From the NCBI GenBank assembly GCA_025267735.1, contig CM046307.1:53315395-53379394 (forward strand): a DNA stretch of 64,000 nucleotides. Reading direction: 5' to 3'. The notes under the pieces were generated by a model, which did no database searches, was not told the DNA's origin, and worked only from the letters and a program-made list of their open reading frames with translations. The stretch's first letter is position 1, and each line of letters begins with the position of its first letter. The DNA comes from Mactra quadrangularis (Eukaryota; Mollusca; Bivalvia; Venerida; Mactridae). Both the position numbers and the translations under genes were made by a program. Below are positions 11,882 to 23,245 of the stretch, in pieces.

Positions 11882-13818
11882 AAATTTCCGTTACTGTCAC
11901 CAGTCCACTCCTGTGTTGTTTGCAATTAAACTGCAGAGAACACGGTCACTAAAAGAGTTAATTTTTCATGCATATGCATTGGTAAACAATTAAAATTTTT
12001 ATTTATAAGGCTCCGTAAAACAGTTAGACATTTTTGAAATATCTAATGCAGAGTACATGTCGCCAGACGTGATACTTTTCATAAAATTTCCGATACCGTA
12101 TCTGCTACAGCTAGATTTGAAAGCAAAATGTCAACACAGAATAAAAAGAAACGCCTGAAAGTTATCTTAGTTTCATTAATTATTCAACAAATTAACAAAA
12201 ACCTGTGGTATATATGATATATGAAAGTATTTGAATGACAAAATTTAAATATGAAAGGGGTCAATAAAAAATAAATAAGCAACATTTCCGTAACCGGTGC
12301 TACTGAAAATACCAGCTATATTGAAACGGTATAATGACGATAGATACATCAATTGACTAAAACTGTTGATAGATGGTCAAATAATTCTTTGTTTGTAACT
12401 TTGAAGAGCTCAAACCACGTAATTTCAATACGAATTTAAAATTTCCGTGATTTAAATTTCCGTTACCATGTTTGGTATATCAGTCATATACTTTTCGCAG
12501 GGACACTGCACCAGTCAGTGCATCATATATTTATGTCAACTATGACTTTAATTGCGATATAAGTTATATGTTTAGCTGAAACGAACTTAGTGTGTATTGT
12601 TAACTACGTGCATAAATATGTTTTTTAATTCAAATATTGATTAACTTCAAGAAATGATTAAAATACTGCAGACAGAGATTATAAGTGTACCAAATTTCCG
12701 TTACTATGTGGTAACGGATATTTTATATTTTTGTCAGTAATAAAACAGCATGGTAAGTTTGAAAATGGGTTTTAAGTCAATACTATTTTTACCAAAGGTT
12801 AATAGCAGACACGTACTAGTCTCGAAAAAGTACACCAAGTACCATAAGGCAATGTTGTTTAGTAGATTGTTTATATTAAAGCTAACCAGAGCCAGAACAC
12901 GATCTGTTCAATGTGATCTATTCTGATTGATGTTTGTCCGTCGTCCGTCAACATTTTCTCTAGAAAATTATATTGTCAAAATTTAAAAGCCTATAGTTAT
13001 CAACTTTTGCACGATGCATCTAATATAGGTCAGTCACCTTTTTTTCAAATTTTGCCCGTGAGTTCAATATTGACACCGCCTCAGGGGTCAACATATTTGA
13101 ATATTGGCCCGCTAAAGGGTACTCAAGACTAAACATTGAATTATATAACGAAATATTAAAAACAAACTCTTAATTTTATATGGCCTAGAGCTTTATTGTT
13201 TGCATTGCCAACTCAATGCCACAGTTTTGTACAGATAAATATGAATGTATAATCAATAAATTTTGTGTCAGATGCCCTTACAATCTATTTCTCATGTTAG
13301 TGGCCAGGGCACCTCGTGACCCTCTCTATATCTTCTTTATATCATATTTACATGCATATCAGTTTATTGAATTAAAAAAAATACGAAAATATTAAAATAT
13401 CGTTCTCGTCATTTTGTTAAATATTATTGCGAAACCAAATAATGTCAGGTGACAGATATCTCCGTGAACAAACTTTCTGTTACTATGTTGTTTTTGCGGA
13501 TAAGCGTTGTTTTACATAGTTATGATCTCGCTCATTCTTAATTAGTGTCTTATTTTTATGTTTCAACTGAACTACGTCATCTGTTTAAATAAAAGCATTC
13601 ATGTTTTCAAAATAATAATGCGTTTGTTATATTAGTCGTAATTCTTTTTATTATATATAGAACAAGAAATATGAAAAAAAATGTGTTGTACTTATGTAAG
13701 CTGTTTGACTTAGAAATAAAATGCCAGTATAAAGTAACACATTTGTTGGTTCAATTAAAAAATTTGGTGGGTTTGAATATGTTTTAAACCTATATAATTA
13801 ATATAAAATTTCCGTTAC
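11882..13818 (+). repeat. cluster of interspersed AAATTTCCGTTAC motifs
   Basis: The exact 13-mer AAATTTCCGTTAC occurs at 11882, 12454, 12692 and 13806. Close variants (AAATTTCCGATAC near 12084, CATTTCCGTAACC near 12283, AAAATTTCCGTGA near 12438, AAACTTTCTGTTAC near 13477) lie between. Spacing is irregular, so it is not a tandem array. After the 12692 copy the complementary GTAACGGA follows within 12 bases. Confidence 0.7.
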
Positions 13819-15294
13819 GATTGCACCTGTTCTTTATACATATACGTGCCTTTTAAGTATGCTGCTTATCACAGGTAATATGTACATTTAGTGTATCGGC
13901 AATGATCAAAGTGATGTATAAGAAACAGCAGATTATCATTGTGACATCCACAAATGATAGAACACAATTGGATTGTCACCAATGATTACAATATTGATTT
14001 TACCCATAGCATTGAAAAGTGTTCCTAAAGTTCAGTTGGGTGTAATGACTTAATAAAGAAGTCATTGAAGTCGAATTTTTCATTTTTAGACAAAGGCGTG
14101 TATAATTGTTGCAAACCAAACCATTTTTTTGGTACGGAAGTAGATATTTGTGTGTATGCCTTTATTTTCCGCAATTAGAGTGCAAAAACGGATATTAAAA
14201 GCGAATAGTCAAATGTTTACACCTTACCCTCTTTATATGGCCATAGCACTGGCAATAAGATAGTTATGCATCCAGAAACTTGGATTAACATCCCTGATAT
14301 ATGCATAATAATGAATAAATCATTCACAACTGATTTGTTTGAAGTTGATTTTCAATTATTCACATTCCCAAAAGGACCTTCGTATTGAGAATTGCCGACT
14401 ATGCTTCGTCTGTTGATTTGCATCATATTATGTCCGTACCTTGAGGTGAATGTATGATCATGAAACACTCTTACTAAATGTGTTAAATGTAACTAAAGGC
14501 ATTGCACACTAGGAACATAAATGACAGCTATGATTAAAAATACGACAATTAATGGGAGATCCAAAAACTGAGGTTTGAATTTTTAATCGCATTCGACATT
14601 ATTAAACACAGTGTTTATTTTGTTGACATAAACCGTTTTACATTGTCATTCGACATCTCTTGGGTATTCTCTTGAATGATTTTATTCTATTTTTTATACT
14701 TAAGTTATCCAAAATTAATCAAATATTACTGGATGAATTTTTGTGCTGAGTAATAAAGAATAACACGACAATTCTGCAAAAATGCTAATGTTTCTTCTGA
14801 GATTATTTTATCAGTTTTTATCAGTTAAGACTTTTTTGTACATGTTTCTGTGGTTTAAATTGTTAAATAGTATAATGGGTCTCAAAATCATGCCGTAATT
14901 GAAATACGTGGTTAATCGACTTTTTTCCAATGAGAAACGTTTATTCATTACTCTTAGGTAACATATATGTTATATACATTTTGTATATGAAATGCGCAAT
15001 TAATGAGTTAGATATTCTAGAACATTTATAGCACACATTTGTAATACCATACCTTAGCGCAATAACGTTTTGGTATATCTGTCGAATGGAATTGCCAAAT
15101 TGAGATGTAAATGCTGCTTTAACAGTCAAATCATGTACTTTTATGTACATGTATTGTTGTTTACTTAAAGAGTTTTTGTGTTGTTTGTGATATTGCCCCA
15201 TACAACATATTCTATTATCATGGCATTGCCATTATATATCTCATCCTTGCCCAATATAATTTTTCGAATTCTAATTTATCATGGGGAATATTAA

Positions 15295-15480
15295 ATTTAT
15301 TGTCAGATCTTTATAAATCTTCATACGATGCTAACAAACCATGTGATGAACAAAATTAGAAAGTAACCACAACTCTACCTGGCTTTATTACAGATTATTT
15401 CCCTAAGTAATTTTTGCGTTAAACTTTTAATATGTTGAATATCTCTGTCATTTTTACCTCTGTCGTTTTTTATGTGTTTT
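15295..15480 (+). repeat. dispersed repeat, copy 2 of 2
   Basis: Same family as 10925-11185. It ends about 70 bases before the AOPEP terminal acceptor, so that acceptor sits close to repeat-derived sequence. Confidence 0.75.
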
Positions 15481-15551
15481 TTCTAGATTTATAAAAAATT
15501 TTAGAGATTTTTACGACCTTTATAAATAGAATATTTTGTAATCTATTTCAG

Positions 15552-15698
15552 GCAATGGGTGTGTATTTGTTTGGTGAACTTATTATATCTAGAGATAAGG
15601 AGCAGCATAAATTAGCTCTAGAATGTTATAAAACTATTGAAAATGATATGGAAGACGGAGTTAGAAATATTGTGAAAGCAATGTTGTTTGGTTCATGA
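15552..15698 (+). CDS. AOPEP: aminopeptidase O, terminal coding exon with stop
   Basis: The exon is 147 nt: 48 codons plus TGA at 15696-15698, phase-0 start after acceptor TCTATTTCAG. It encodes AMGVYLFGELIISRDKEQHK, continues through ALECYKTIENDMEDG, and ends IVKAMLFGS. The AMGVYL-x-GEL motif and the hydrophobic C-terminal 'AxMLF' are what I recall of vertebrate aminopeptidase O C-termini; leukotriene A4 hydrolase aligns more distantly. The helix-rich composition fits the family domain. The stop is followed by a 3' UTR with a canonical AATAAA. Confidence 0.85.
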   Translation, partial: AMGVYLFGELIISRDKEQHKLALECYKTIENDMEDGVRNIVKAMLFGS

Positions 15699-15897
15699 GT
15701 CAATTAATATTCTGTATGAGGTACATTCTTGTATCCTGAGACGTTGACGTTGGTTTGAAATGTCAAGGTAGAATGGATTTGACGGACGTTTTACTCAAAG
15801 AACCTGTAAAACTGATTCTAGATGAATTTGAAGCCAGTTGTGATTGTGTTATCGTTAAGTTGGTTACATGTGATACAAATTGTTTTATTTAATTGTT

Positions 15898-15903
15898 AAT
15901 AAA
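15898..15903 (+). promoter_or_regulatory. polyadenylation signal AATAAA of the AOPEP transcript
   Basis: AATAAA lies 200 bases after the AOPEP stop codon and is followed by T-rich sequence. It gives a plausible 3' UTR of about 220 bases. Confidence 0.6.
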
Positions 15904-16559
15904 TGTATTTTATACTGATGTATTTACTTCATGAAGTTTATTATATACCGAATTCATATTTTAATACATGAAACAGTATTTGTTGTATTTCTACTGTCAT
16001 AGACATCTCTTATGATTCAAGTTGATGTCTATTCAGTTGAGTATGTAAAATGTTACGCAAAATGCTCTTATTGTCGATATTTCTGTGTCATTATTTACAA
16101 ATTTTGCTAACTAGGAGTCATGTATGTGAAATAATTACCTATGACATTGTAAAGATGAGTTGTAACATCGATGTTGAATTATCAAAACTTATTTCTGCAT
16201 CACATAAATTGATAATTTAGGTAGATAAAGTCATGTATGTAGTTGATGAAGGTCCATGAGTGGACAATAGTACGGAAGTAAGTCATGGAAAGGTTCTAAA
16301 CATGTTGATTTGAATCAAGCTTTCATCGGATATGAATACAGACTGGATTGGTATATATGTAAACCAAACAGTGATGTACCAATAGTCCTATGCACTGTTA
16401 CAAATGTATTTAAATGTGCAATGTAAGCAATTTCAACGCCTTTGTACCTTTGCTACAGTAGTACATTTATATCAGTTTTCTACTACCACTGCAGAGACAC
16501 ACGATTCGACATTGTATATAATGAGAAAGTTATGTATAATACATTGTATGCATACAGGA
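15904..16559. other. intergenic sequence, nothing recognised
   Basis: AT-rich spacer between the AOPEP 3' end and the SINE at 16560. Confidence 0.4.
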
Positions 16560-16805
16560 CTACGGGGCATACTTTCGAGGAGCTTGGTCATGAATATTTT
16601 TCTACGGCTATTCTTCCTACTACCAATGATTCTTAATTATGTTGGGCAATTGTCGGTCACTGACGAAAGTGTGCGCCTTGTAGTTGGTTAACAGCTGAAT
16701 CCAGAGAATTAGACTTTCCAGGAATAGTGAGTAGGTTGACTGACCGCCGTTATATGACCTATACTGTGTTGCTACGGCGTTAAACCCAACAAAAACAAAC
16801 AAACT
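16560..16805 (+). mobile_element. 5'-truncated SINE (family A)
   Basis: Starting at CGGGGCATACTTTCG it follows the body of the SINE at 1730 to the GGCGTTAAACCCAACAAAAA tail (CTTGGTCATGAA, TTCTACGGC, TACCAATGATTC, GTTGGTTAACAGCTGAATCC). The tRNA-like head is missing. Reading frames across it (16404-16691, 16442-16636, and the minus frame 16620-16811) are non-coding shadows. Confidence 0.8.
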
Positions 16806-18591
16806 AAACAAACCATTCGGAACTACCTCGGAGATATCCTACGCAGCTATGCTTCGGACATTATGAGAAAAGAAAGAATTCTTTATATGGATTCTGTTGT
16901 GAATTTAAATTTTATTGATGTGTATTCTGTTGAAAAATATCAGAACTGCATTGAAACATGACGTGTAGTGCTAATGAAAACATTTTGCCAAGGATTTAAC
17001 TATGCAAATCTGAGTGTACGTAAAATGACAGCCGATTGTGTTTCATTGTACATTTAGATAATCCTTGGTCATTAGAAGTATCTTCTTAAAGCTAAAGCTA
17101 AATTGCGGGCCACGTCTTTGCTTATATTAACTAAGCAAATCCATATTAAACAATAATAGCAATAATAATTGCCAGCAAGTTATTCGCCTGTCCACCTAAC
17201 TTGTATTCCTACCACTTCTGATGTCCGAGGCATAGAAGCATAGAAGATCTTTGAGGTTGTTCCGAATGTAAACAAACATATTAATTGACAAAAAACAGTT
17301 ATCTGCTGTTGTACTGTTTATTAGATAATATAATATATATGAGATACTTTAATTCAATTATGACCAAAAACATGAATGTTACAAATAGATTAAAGAAATG
17401 GGGACGATAATAACTTAAAGTGGAAGATAAAAGAAAAAAGACATTTGAAAATTAAATTGGGTACTATCTTAAACAAAACAATGAAATTCCATGGTGTTAA
17501 ATTAAAGCAACATTTGGTATTTTTTGTTAGGAACAATTATTATTTGTATTCAGTTTTCAAATATACATCACGTGTTTTTGTTAAACAAATATTAATATTC
17601 TCTTCACTGTTTCCCTAAGGATCTGTTATTTCTCTCTATAACAGCATTGAATTCAAACATCTACTTTAGGGTAAGAATAAAGTTAATGAAATGTTTACTG
17701 CAAATGGTCCAAGGTGATGTCTCCTGGTCACCTTATGAAATATTTAATATGATAGATCCTTATAATATTTAGAGATCTATTTAAAGCTGATATTTGTATA
17801 TCATAAGAACCAAGATTGGAGAAAAATGACACATTTTGTCCACATTCAAATAATTAAACATAATTAAAATCATTGCCCCAGCTTCAGTGAACAGTTAAAG
17901 AAACGATACCAAACGTAGTTTTGTTTGTGTCAGACACACACAAAAATGTTTCAAACGTTATGTCTTGTACATTTAAAACTTTAATAAAATAAATGAGCCT
18001 CTTCCTCATTACGAAAAAATATTTTCTAGGGGGTCAATAATCGACATTCTCAGCATTTCAATCTTATGATTTATTTTAGAGCTGCAATTTGGTTGATCAA
18101 CATGGACATTTTTGTAAACTGGGCTGAATGTAATCTTTGATATAAAGTATGTACATTAACATATAGTATTAGATAACACTTTTTTCTTGATATAATCAAT
18201 TGTTTGTTGAATCATAAAAAATAATTGCTTGTTTGCCATCGAAAACAAGAATAGTGGCTGGCATTATGATTTTATATGCGTTCTTATACTAAGAATAACT
18301 ATAATCAGAAATACTGATTGTCCGGAGGAGCCTCAATAAAAATAAAAGTGATTTAAAATGGCATTTTAATGTATCCTTAATTTGGGGTTTGTATATTAAA
18401 TAAGGGACATAGTTTTAAAAAAGAATGATAAACAAACAATAGATGTATATGCGTTTGTAACAAATACTAGGTATAAAATAAGCCCTTAATTCTCAAGAAT
18501 TGGTCTTATTTGACAGTTTTAAATAAGATTTTCTAGACATAACACATGAAGAAAAAATCCGAAAAATTAATCCAAAAACAGTTTATTTTAG
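16806..18591. other. intergenic sequence between two convergent genes
   Basis: AT-rich with short A and T runs. No coding segment or repeat copy was recognised. AOPEP (+) ends to the left and the cysteine-rich gene (-) ends to the right. Confidence 0.4.
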
Positions 18592-18597
18592 GGTGTC
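18592..18597 (-). promoter_or_regulatory. polyadenylation signal of the cysteine-rich gene
   Basis: Reading on the minus strand, AATAAA lies about 155 bases after the stop codon at 18752. It is a candidate signal; other A-rich hexamers occur nearby. Confidence 0.45.
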
Positions 18598-18751
18598 CAT
18601 TTTATCTGTGTTAAACTTCAGGACTTAACATAATTACATTTATACACAAATTATCTGCCATTTTTGTAATTGAGAAAAAAACTTGTTTTTGAAAATAAAA
18701 ATGAAAATAAATAAATTTCACTCGTCAGAACTGTACAATGATGTCATTAGG

Positions 18752-18900
18752 TCATAAGCTAAGGAACCCTTTATCACCGGCATTAGCACAGGACGAAGCA
18801 CACATATTATTTAAGACTTTACATGCACTAAATAGTTCTTCTGTATCTGCTTGTCTGGCACATGATGCAAAGCTCACAACACATTTTTGTACATAGCACA
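18752..18900 (-). CDS. cysteine-rich protein, terminal exon
   Basis: On the minus strand the acceptor TTTATTTCTTTTTTCAG is followed by 149 nt: two bases finishing a split codon, 48 codons and TGA. It encodes CYVQKCVVSFASCARQADTE, then ELFSACKVLNNMCASSC and a GDKGFLSL end. Seven cysteines occur in the joined C-terminal part with spacings of about 8, 4, 6, 12, 6 and 3 residues, which suggests disulfides and an extracellular or secreted protein (inference). I do not recognise the family. All four exons join in phase 1, typical of extracellular modules. An odd number of cysteines leaves one free, or a partner lies upstream. Confidence 0.7.
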
Positions 18901-19644
18901 CTGAAAAAAGAAATAAAACATTGATGATAAGATTTGTTTAAACTTCTTTTGTATGAAACGGCACATCTTACTGACATTATAGACGCCTGCTCTCCTTGAA
19001 CGGCACATCTACATATTGCTTGTTTTAGGGATACCTTTCTGCTAAAAGGGTACAATGTCATCTTCATGGCTCTTAATTATTTTAAGTAAGGTAATATCTG
19101 CAAACTGCTTTCAGGTTCCATATTAAAATTACCAAGGTTTTTAGCAAAACCTTCAAAAAAATCACTATATAATTATTCTGAATCCAAATTATTTGATTTA
19201 GAAGACTCTTTAGCATACTATTGTATGCACATTGGATGGACATCAGATTAATAGACATTGTGTAGACGCTAGATGGATGGCACAAACATTTGACCTTCAA
19301 ATTTTAAAGTATGGCTTTAAACAGTGGCTTTGAGAATTCCTGCATGTTGCCTAAATTATCAATGTTCTAGCTTATTTTAACAACAAATATAGATTTTTAT
19401 CAATTTTTCTAAGGACTAACTATACTTGTTTACTCGATGAATACTAATTCTGAATTAGTATTCCATCATTGCCATGTGCCTGTTGTTGGGAAATGCAATT
19501 AGTGAGTGTATAAATGACATGTTTTTCTTCTGTAGATAATTAATAACATATATATGTACATTAATATCATACTGTTCATGTTTCGCTGGTTGTTGTCATA
19601 AATGTCTAGGAAAGCAAGAAAAAGACGATGGGAAATGTACATAC
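18901..19644 (-). other. intron of the cysteine-rich gene
   Basis: The donor ACG/GTATGT at 19645/19644 joins an excellent acceptor. Two copies of ACGGCACATCT lie at about 18959 and 19001. The 19082-19300 frame is not credible coding. Confidence 0.65.
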
Positions 19645-19701
19645 CGTAAACCTCTAGAGAGTCCTGGCATTTATTGAAGCTCTGGTCAACAGGTTCAAAA
19701 T
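19645..19701 (-). CDS. cysteine-rich protein, internal exon
   Basis: 57 nt between acceptor CTATTTGCAG and donor ACG/GTATGT. Read in the only frame compatible with its neighbours (two bases, 18 codons, one base) it gives FEPVDQSFNKCQDSLEVY and supplies the first cysteine of the C-terminal cluster. The length is a multiple of three and the phase is 1 on both sides, so skipping would keep the frame. Confidence 0.72.
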
Positions 19702-21261
19702 CTGCAAATAGAATTAAATGATATTACTTTACTGCTTGTACCACGTGACTAAATAACTGAACTTTGAACTTTGTTGTTGTTCCAATTAGCCATCGTAGAT
19801 GACTATGTGTTAAATCATTTTCTAGTTAGCTGCGAATCATTAGTCCCTAACGTGATAAAACTGATCCATGTAAACAGACACATTGCCACCATTCTGTCTT
19901 TAATTAATACAGATATTTTATTGATACTCTGATATTAACAACTTGTATACAGATGTACTGTGACCATTTCAGTGAAGCAGTTTGCATGTACCCACCAAAA
20001 GTTTGGAGACAAAAGAAAATGACTACAATTCTTGAATTTTAATGATTATTGTTTGTAGAATCATTTTTTAATACATTTAAGTATGATTTGTGATAAAATA
20101 AAAACAAATTTCATGAATTCAACACTTCTATAAGATTCACCATCTGATATCGTAAAGCCTCCAAAACCATGTGTATTGTAATTAGTTTCCATAACGTAGT
20201 TTTTTATGCTATTTTTGTTGTCTCGGTTATAATAATACTGATCACAAAAAATAATGCAAATCTACAAGGCATTTCAAAATAAACAAAATCAATATCAAAT
20301 TTTAGCTAAAAGCTATTCAATAGGCCTTCAATCTGAAAATGTCTCCAAACTTGTACATTATAAGTATAGGAGTTTTAATCATGCACAGTCAACCGAATTT
20401 TGCTTTGGTTTTGTTTATTTATACAGCATTTAGGCATTGTCAACCCAACCAATTTTTGTCCTAGTCAACATGACAGTTGCAGGAATAGAGTGGCATCTAG
20501 TTTTGAATAGGACGATCTACAAATATAGAACACTATTTGCAAAGCTTTAAAAATAATAATCAGTTCACGGCGTTTATATACATTTGTTCTTCCATACCAA
20601 CACAGTTTGGTTTTTGTACCATTTGCAGCTTTACGAACTTTAACAATCATATTTCGGTGGACAGTTGACCTACTCCCTGTCCAACGAGAGATTAAAATTT
20701 CTAAAACTATAAATGTTTTAAAGAGTACATCGGTATTTAGCTCACGGATTTGTTAGTGTTTGACAACTCAATGTATTTCATGACCAAATTCGAATTTATG
20801 AAGGTCAAGATCAATAATCGAACCTACATCCCCTTGACTAGCAGTCTGAAGTTACTATTGACTGACCAATTTGGTTAACACACTGGACAGAATGGCACAC
20901 CTAGTAAAAAAAACTTGATAATTCCTTGCATAATATAGAAATTTAATGATTGTTAGAATGGTCACTAGTTATTCGAATGACGCGTCTAGTATCTGTTTAG
21001 TCTGAGCATTACCATTTTTACTGTCAGCATGCGCATTTTCCCCTAGACATATTGTCACGTTCTGCACGTCAGAAATACCACGCCAAAATACAAATTGGAC
21101 AAACACATTAATGTGTTTTATGATATTAACTTCATTAGTAAGACTTGCTTATCTGCGGTGACATTTTCTACGAGGTGTTTGTACATTTAGTCACTATATG
21201 ACCTGCTGGGAGGAGTTTCCTCTGTTATTTTTTTAGAAAATTCCAGATGATATTTACTTAC
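19702..21261 (-). other. intron of the cysteine-rich gene
   Basis: GTAAGT donor and TTTGCAG acceptor. The 61-codon minus frame at 20465-20650 lies inside and has no supporting features. No repeats were recognised. Confidence 0.6.
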
Positions 21262-21312
21262 TGTTTTGAGGTCTGGCAGCCATGTTGTCCATTGATTTTT
21301 TCGTCCACCATG
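21262..21312 (-). CDS. cysteine-rich protein, internal exon
   Basis: 51 nt between acceptor ATATTCTTTGCAG and a consensus donor ACA/GTAAGT. In the linked frame it reads WWTKKSMDNMAARPQN, with no cysteine. Both ends are phase 1. An ATG occurs inside in another frame, but that frame hits a stop in the next exon, which supports the chosen reading. Confidence 0.7.
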
Positions 21313-22441
21313 CTGCAAAGAATATGATTGATTGTTAGCTTCATACAATTAAAAGAATGTCTATCGTCTAATTAGATTAAATATATGTCAAAATTCTTTT
21401 AAACCTAATGTAAAACTAGAAGGTTGTCTCTATGCCCAGCCTTCTAGTAAAGCTCGTTGTGACATTGGCATTCGATGGGGTGTTTCAGAAAGCCATTAAC
21501 AACCGAATGTTAGTGTAATACCGAAATTACCGTGTGCATGCATACCCTAAAATCGTCTTAGTGTTGCAGACAGCCAACCTGTTGTTTTCAAGTGGTGATA
21601 CATCGTACTTGAATCTTGCTGTACAGTCAATATTATATTAATTCATTTTAGCTTGATTGCGAAACAAGTTCTTACAACTAAACTTGATCACTTTGAGTCC
21701 GCTTCTTTGTCCCCGGTACTGAGCTAGCAGGATAACATTTCTTACTGAAGGAGGTAGGTTTTGGATGGGATTCGAGCCAACGCGTAGCTAGCTATTCAAT
21801 GATTGCTAGCCAAACGTCGTAGCTGCTCAACCACGTCTTTTCGTGTTTTACGCAGTTGATCAACACGTTTTAATTGGTAATCTACGATACCTTGCTCATA
21901 TTACCAGCTTTCCTGGGCAACATTCTTACATAGGTGTTTGCTAACCTTTCCGCAAGAAGCCGACTCATTTCCACACGTATTATTTGAGGAAAAACAACAT
22001 TATAGTCTAGAACTTATGGAATGGTTCGAGTATAGAATGTCCAAGCCGAATTTCTAACCCGAACTATTGGATTCGTAGTCGAGTGTGCACCACTGCTCAA
22101 CGAACACGACTTATTTAGATTAAGGAAGAAAATACCAGACGCGACGTAGTTTATTCATATCTGTTGCATTGGAACAAAAATAATCAGAAAACTACATTAA
22201 CTCGTAACACCAAGAAATAGATGATACTTGAAATTGATATCCAACTACAAAGGATAATACTTTTTACACCCCTTAGTTTACTAACATGGTTTTCATTTTT
22301 TGGCTTTGGCAAATGGTTTATATATATAATCACTAAATATTGAATCTTTGATCACTATATAAATTTATATAAAACTGTAACATCAAAGATCGTTGTTTCA
22401 AGATATGAAATGTCAAGAGGTCTGTAATAAGATGTACTTAC
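21313..22441 (-). other. intron of the cysteine-rich gene, containing a SINE
   Basis: GTAAGT donor and TTTGCAG acceptor flank 1.13 kb. A family-C SINE (minus) occupies 21650-21838. Confidence 0.6.
21650..21838 (-). mobile_element. tRNA-derived SINE (family C), copy 1
   Basis: On the minus strand the element starts with a tRNA-like head: TGGTTGAGCAGCTACGAC (A-box region) and TTGGCTCGAATCCCATCC (B box). The body runs to GTTTCGCAATCAAGCTAAA. The copy at 43858-44036 matches it end to end in the same orientation. Confidence 0.65.
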
Positions 22442-22510
22442 TGTTTCTTTTGATGATTGACGTTGGATAAAAGTCATTGTCTCTTGTAAGTGTCCTCCCT
22501 TCTGTGTGAC
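22442..22510 (-). CDS. cysteine-rich protein, most upstream recognised exon
   Basis: 69 nt between acceptor GATATTTTTCAG and consensus donor ACA/GTAAGT, phase 1 on both sides. In the linked frame it reads HTEGRTLTRDNDFYPTSIIK followed by RN. The IIKR dibasic is a possible proprotein cleavage site (inference). The initiator exon and any signal peptide were not found. A candidate at about 22772-22814 ends TTTCACATGTA/GTAAGC in the right phase and would add a hydrophobic VYILLHF segment, but its 5' boundary is weak. The acceptor is the last of five tandem copies (22511-22711). Confidence 0.68.
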
Positions 22511-22711
22511 CTGAAAAATATCAACGTTTAAAACATTAAAATATGTAGGCCTGAAAAAATATCAACGTTTAAAACATTAAAATATGTAGGCCTGAAAAAT
22601 ATCAACGTTTAAAACATTAAAATATGTAGGCCTGAAAAATATCAACGTTTAAAACATTAAAATATGTAGGCCTGAAAAATATCAACGTTTAAAACTTTGA
22701 AATATGTTAGC
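22511..22711 (-). repeat. five tandem 40-bp units, each carrying a 3' splice site
   Basis: Units start at 22511, 22551, 22592, 22632 and 22672 (one is 41 bp). Plus-strand unit: CTGAAAAATATCAACGTTTA then AAACATTAAAATATGTAGGC. Units 1-4 are identical except for one extra A; unit 5 has a diverged end. On the minus strand every unit ends in GATATTTTTCAG, so five acceptors stand in a row before the exon at 22442-22510. Confidence 0.93.
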
Positions 22712-23245
22712 CACCGAATGGATGCAAAATATTACGTTATTTGAGTAATATTTCGGTGGGTCTTTGCAAAACTAGGCTTACTACATGTGAAATGTAGGAG
22801 GATATAGACTGGTTGTGCGATGACCTACCGATGTGACAGCTTATTGTCTTTTGAGCATCATTTAAAGATCTGGTTAGACAAGCGTTTGATTCTTATTATG
22901 TTTTATTATCATAATCACTAATGCTCTTTAACGAGAAATGATGCACGCCCCCCCCCCCCCCCCCACACACACATTTTTTGCATTTATAAGGTTTTGTGTC
23001 CCCTATTCAAAGTGCTTTGTATACATGTACTTCTTTAATGGGTCATTTAAAACTACCTTCAAAACTCCTCACGAAACTGTCGGCGATCAAATTGTTAACA
23101 AAAATGCATAAAGAAAGCTACAACTATTTACCACAATACATGCTGTGCCATTAAAAAGGTTCAATATAGTGAACAACTGCGAGATTAAATGTACTCTGTA
23201 TCTATGTTTTGAGCATGATGTTAAATTACATAGAGTAATTCAGAT
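22712..23245. other. spacer with a poly-C/CA run
   Basis: A run of C followed by CACACACA lies at about 22947-22972. Otherwise nothing firm was seen beyond the weak exon candidate near 22772-22814 (minus). Confidence 0.5.

Larger units (their letters stand above)
8485..15551 (+). other. 7.07-kb terminal AOPEP intron
   Basis: The intron is bounded by CAG/GTAGGT and TCTATTTCAG. It contains a dispersed repeat at 10925-11185 (second copy 15295-15480, just before the acceptor), an inverted-repeat element at 11248-11661, a cluster of AAATTTCCGTTAC motifs (11882-13818), and a TTTGTCCGTCGTCCGTCAACA-type repeat near 12935-13130. The 86-codon minus frame at 14941-15201 has no supporting features. Confidence 0.7.

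Noticed and set aside
18959..19012. 37-nt micro-exon between two ACGGCACATCT copies in an intron of the cysteine-rich gene
   Set aside because: Including it breaks the phase between the two confirmed neighbours; the sites look fortuitous.
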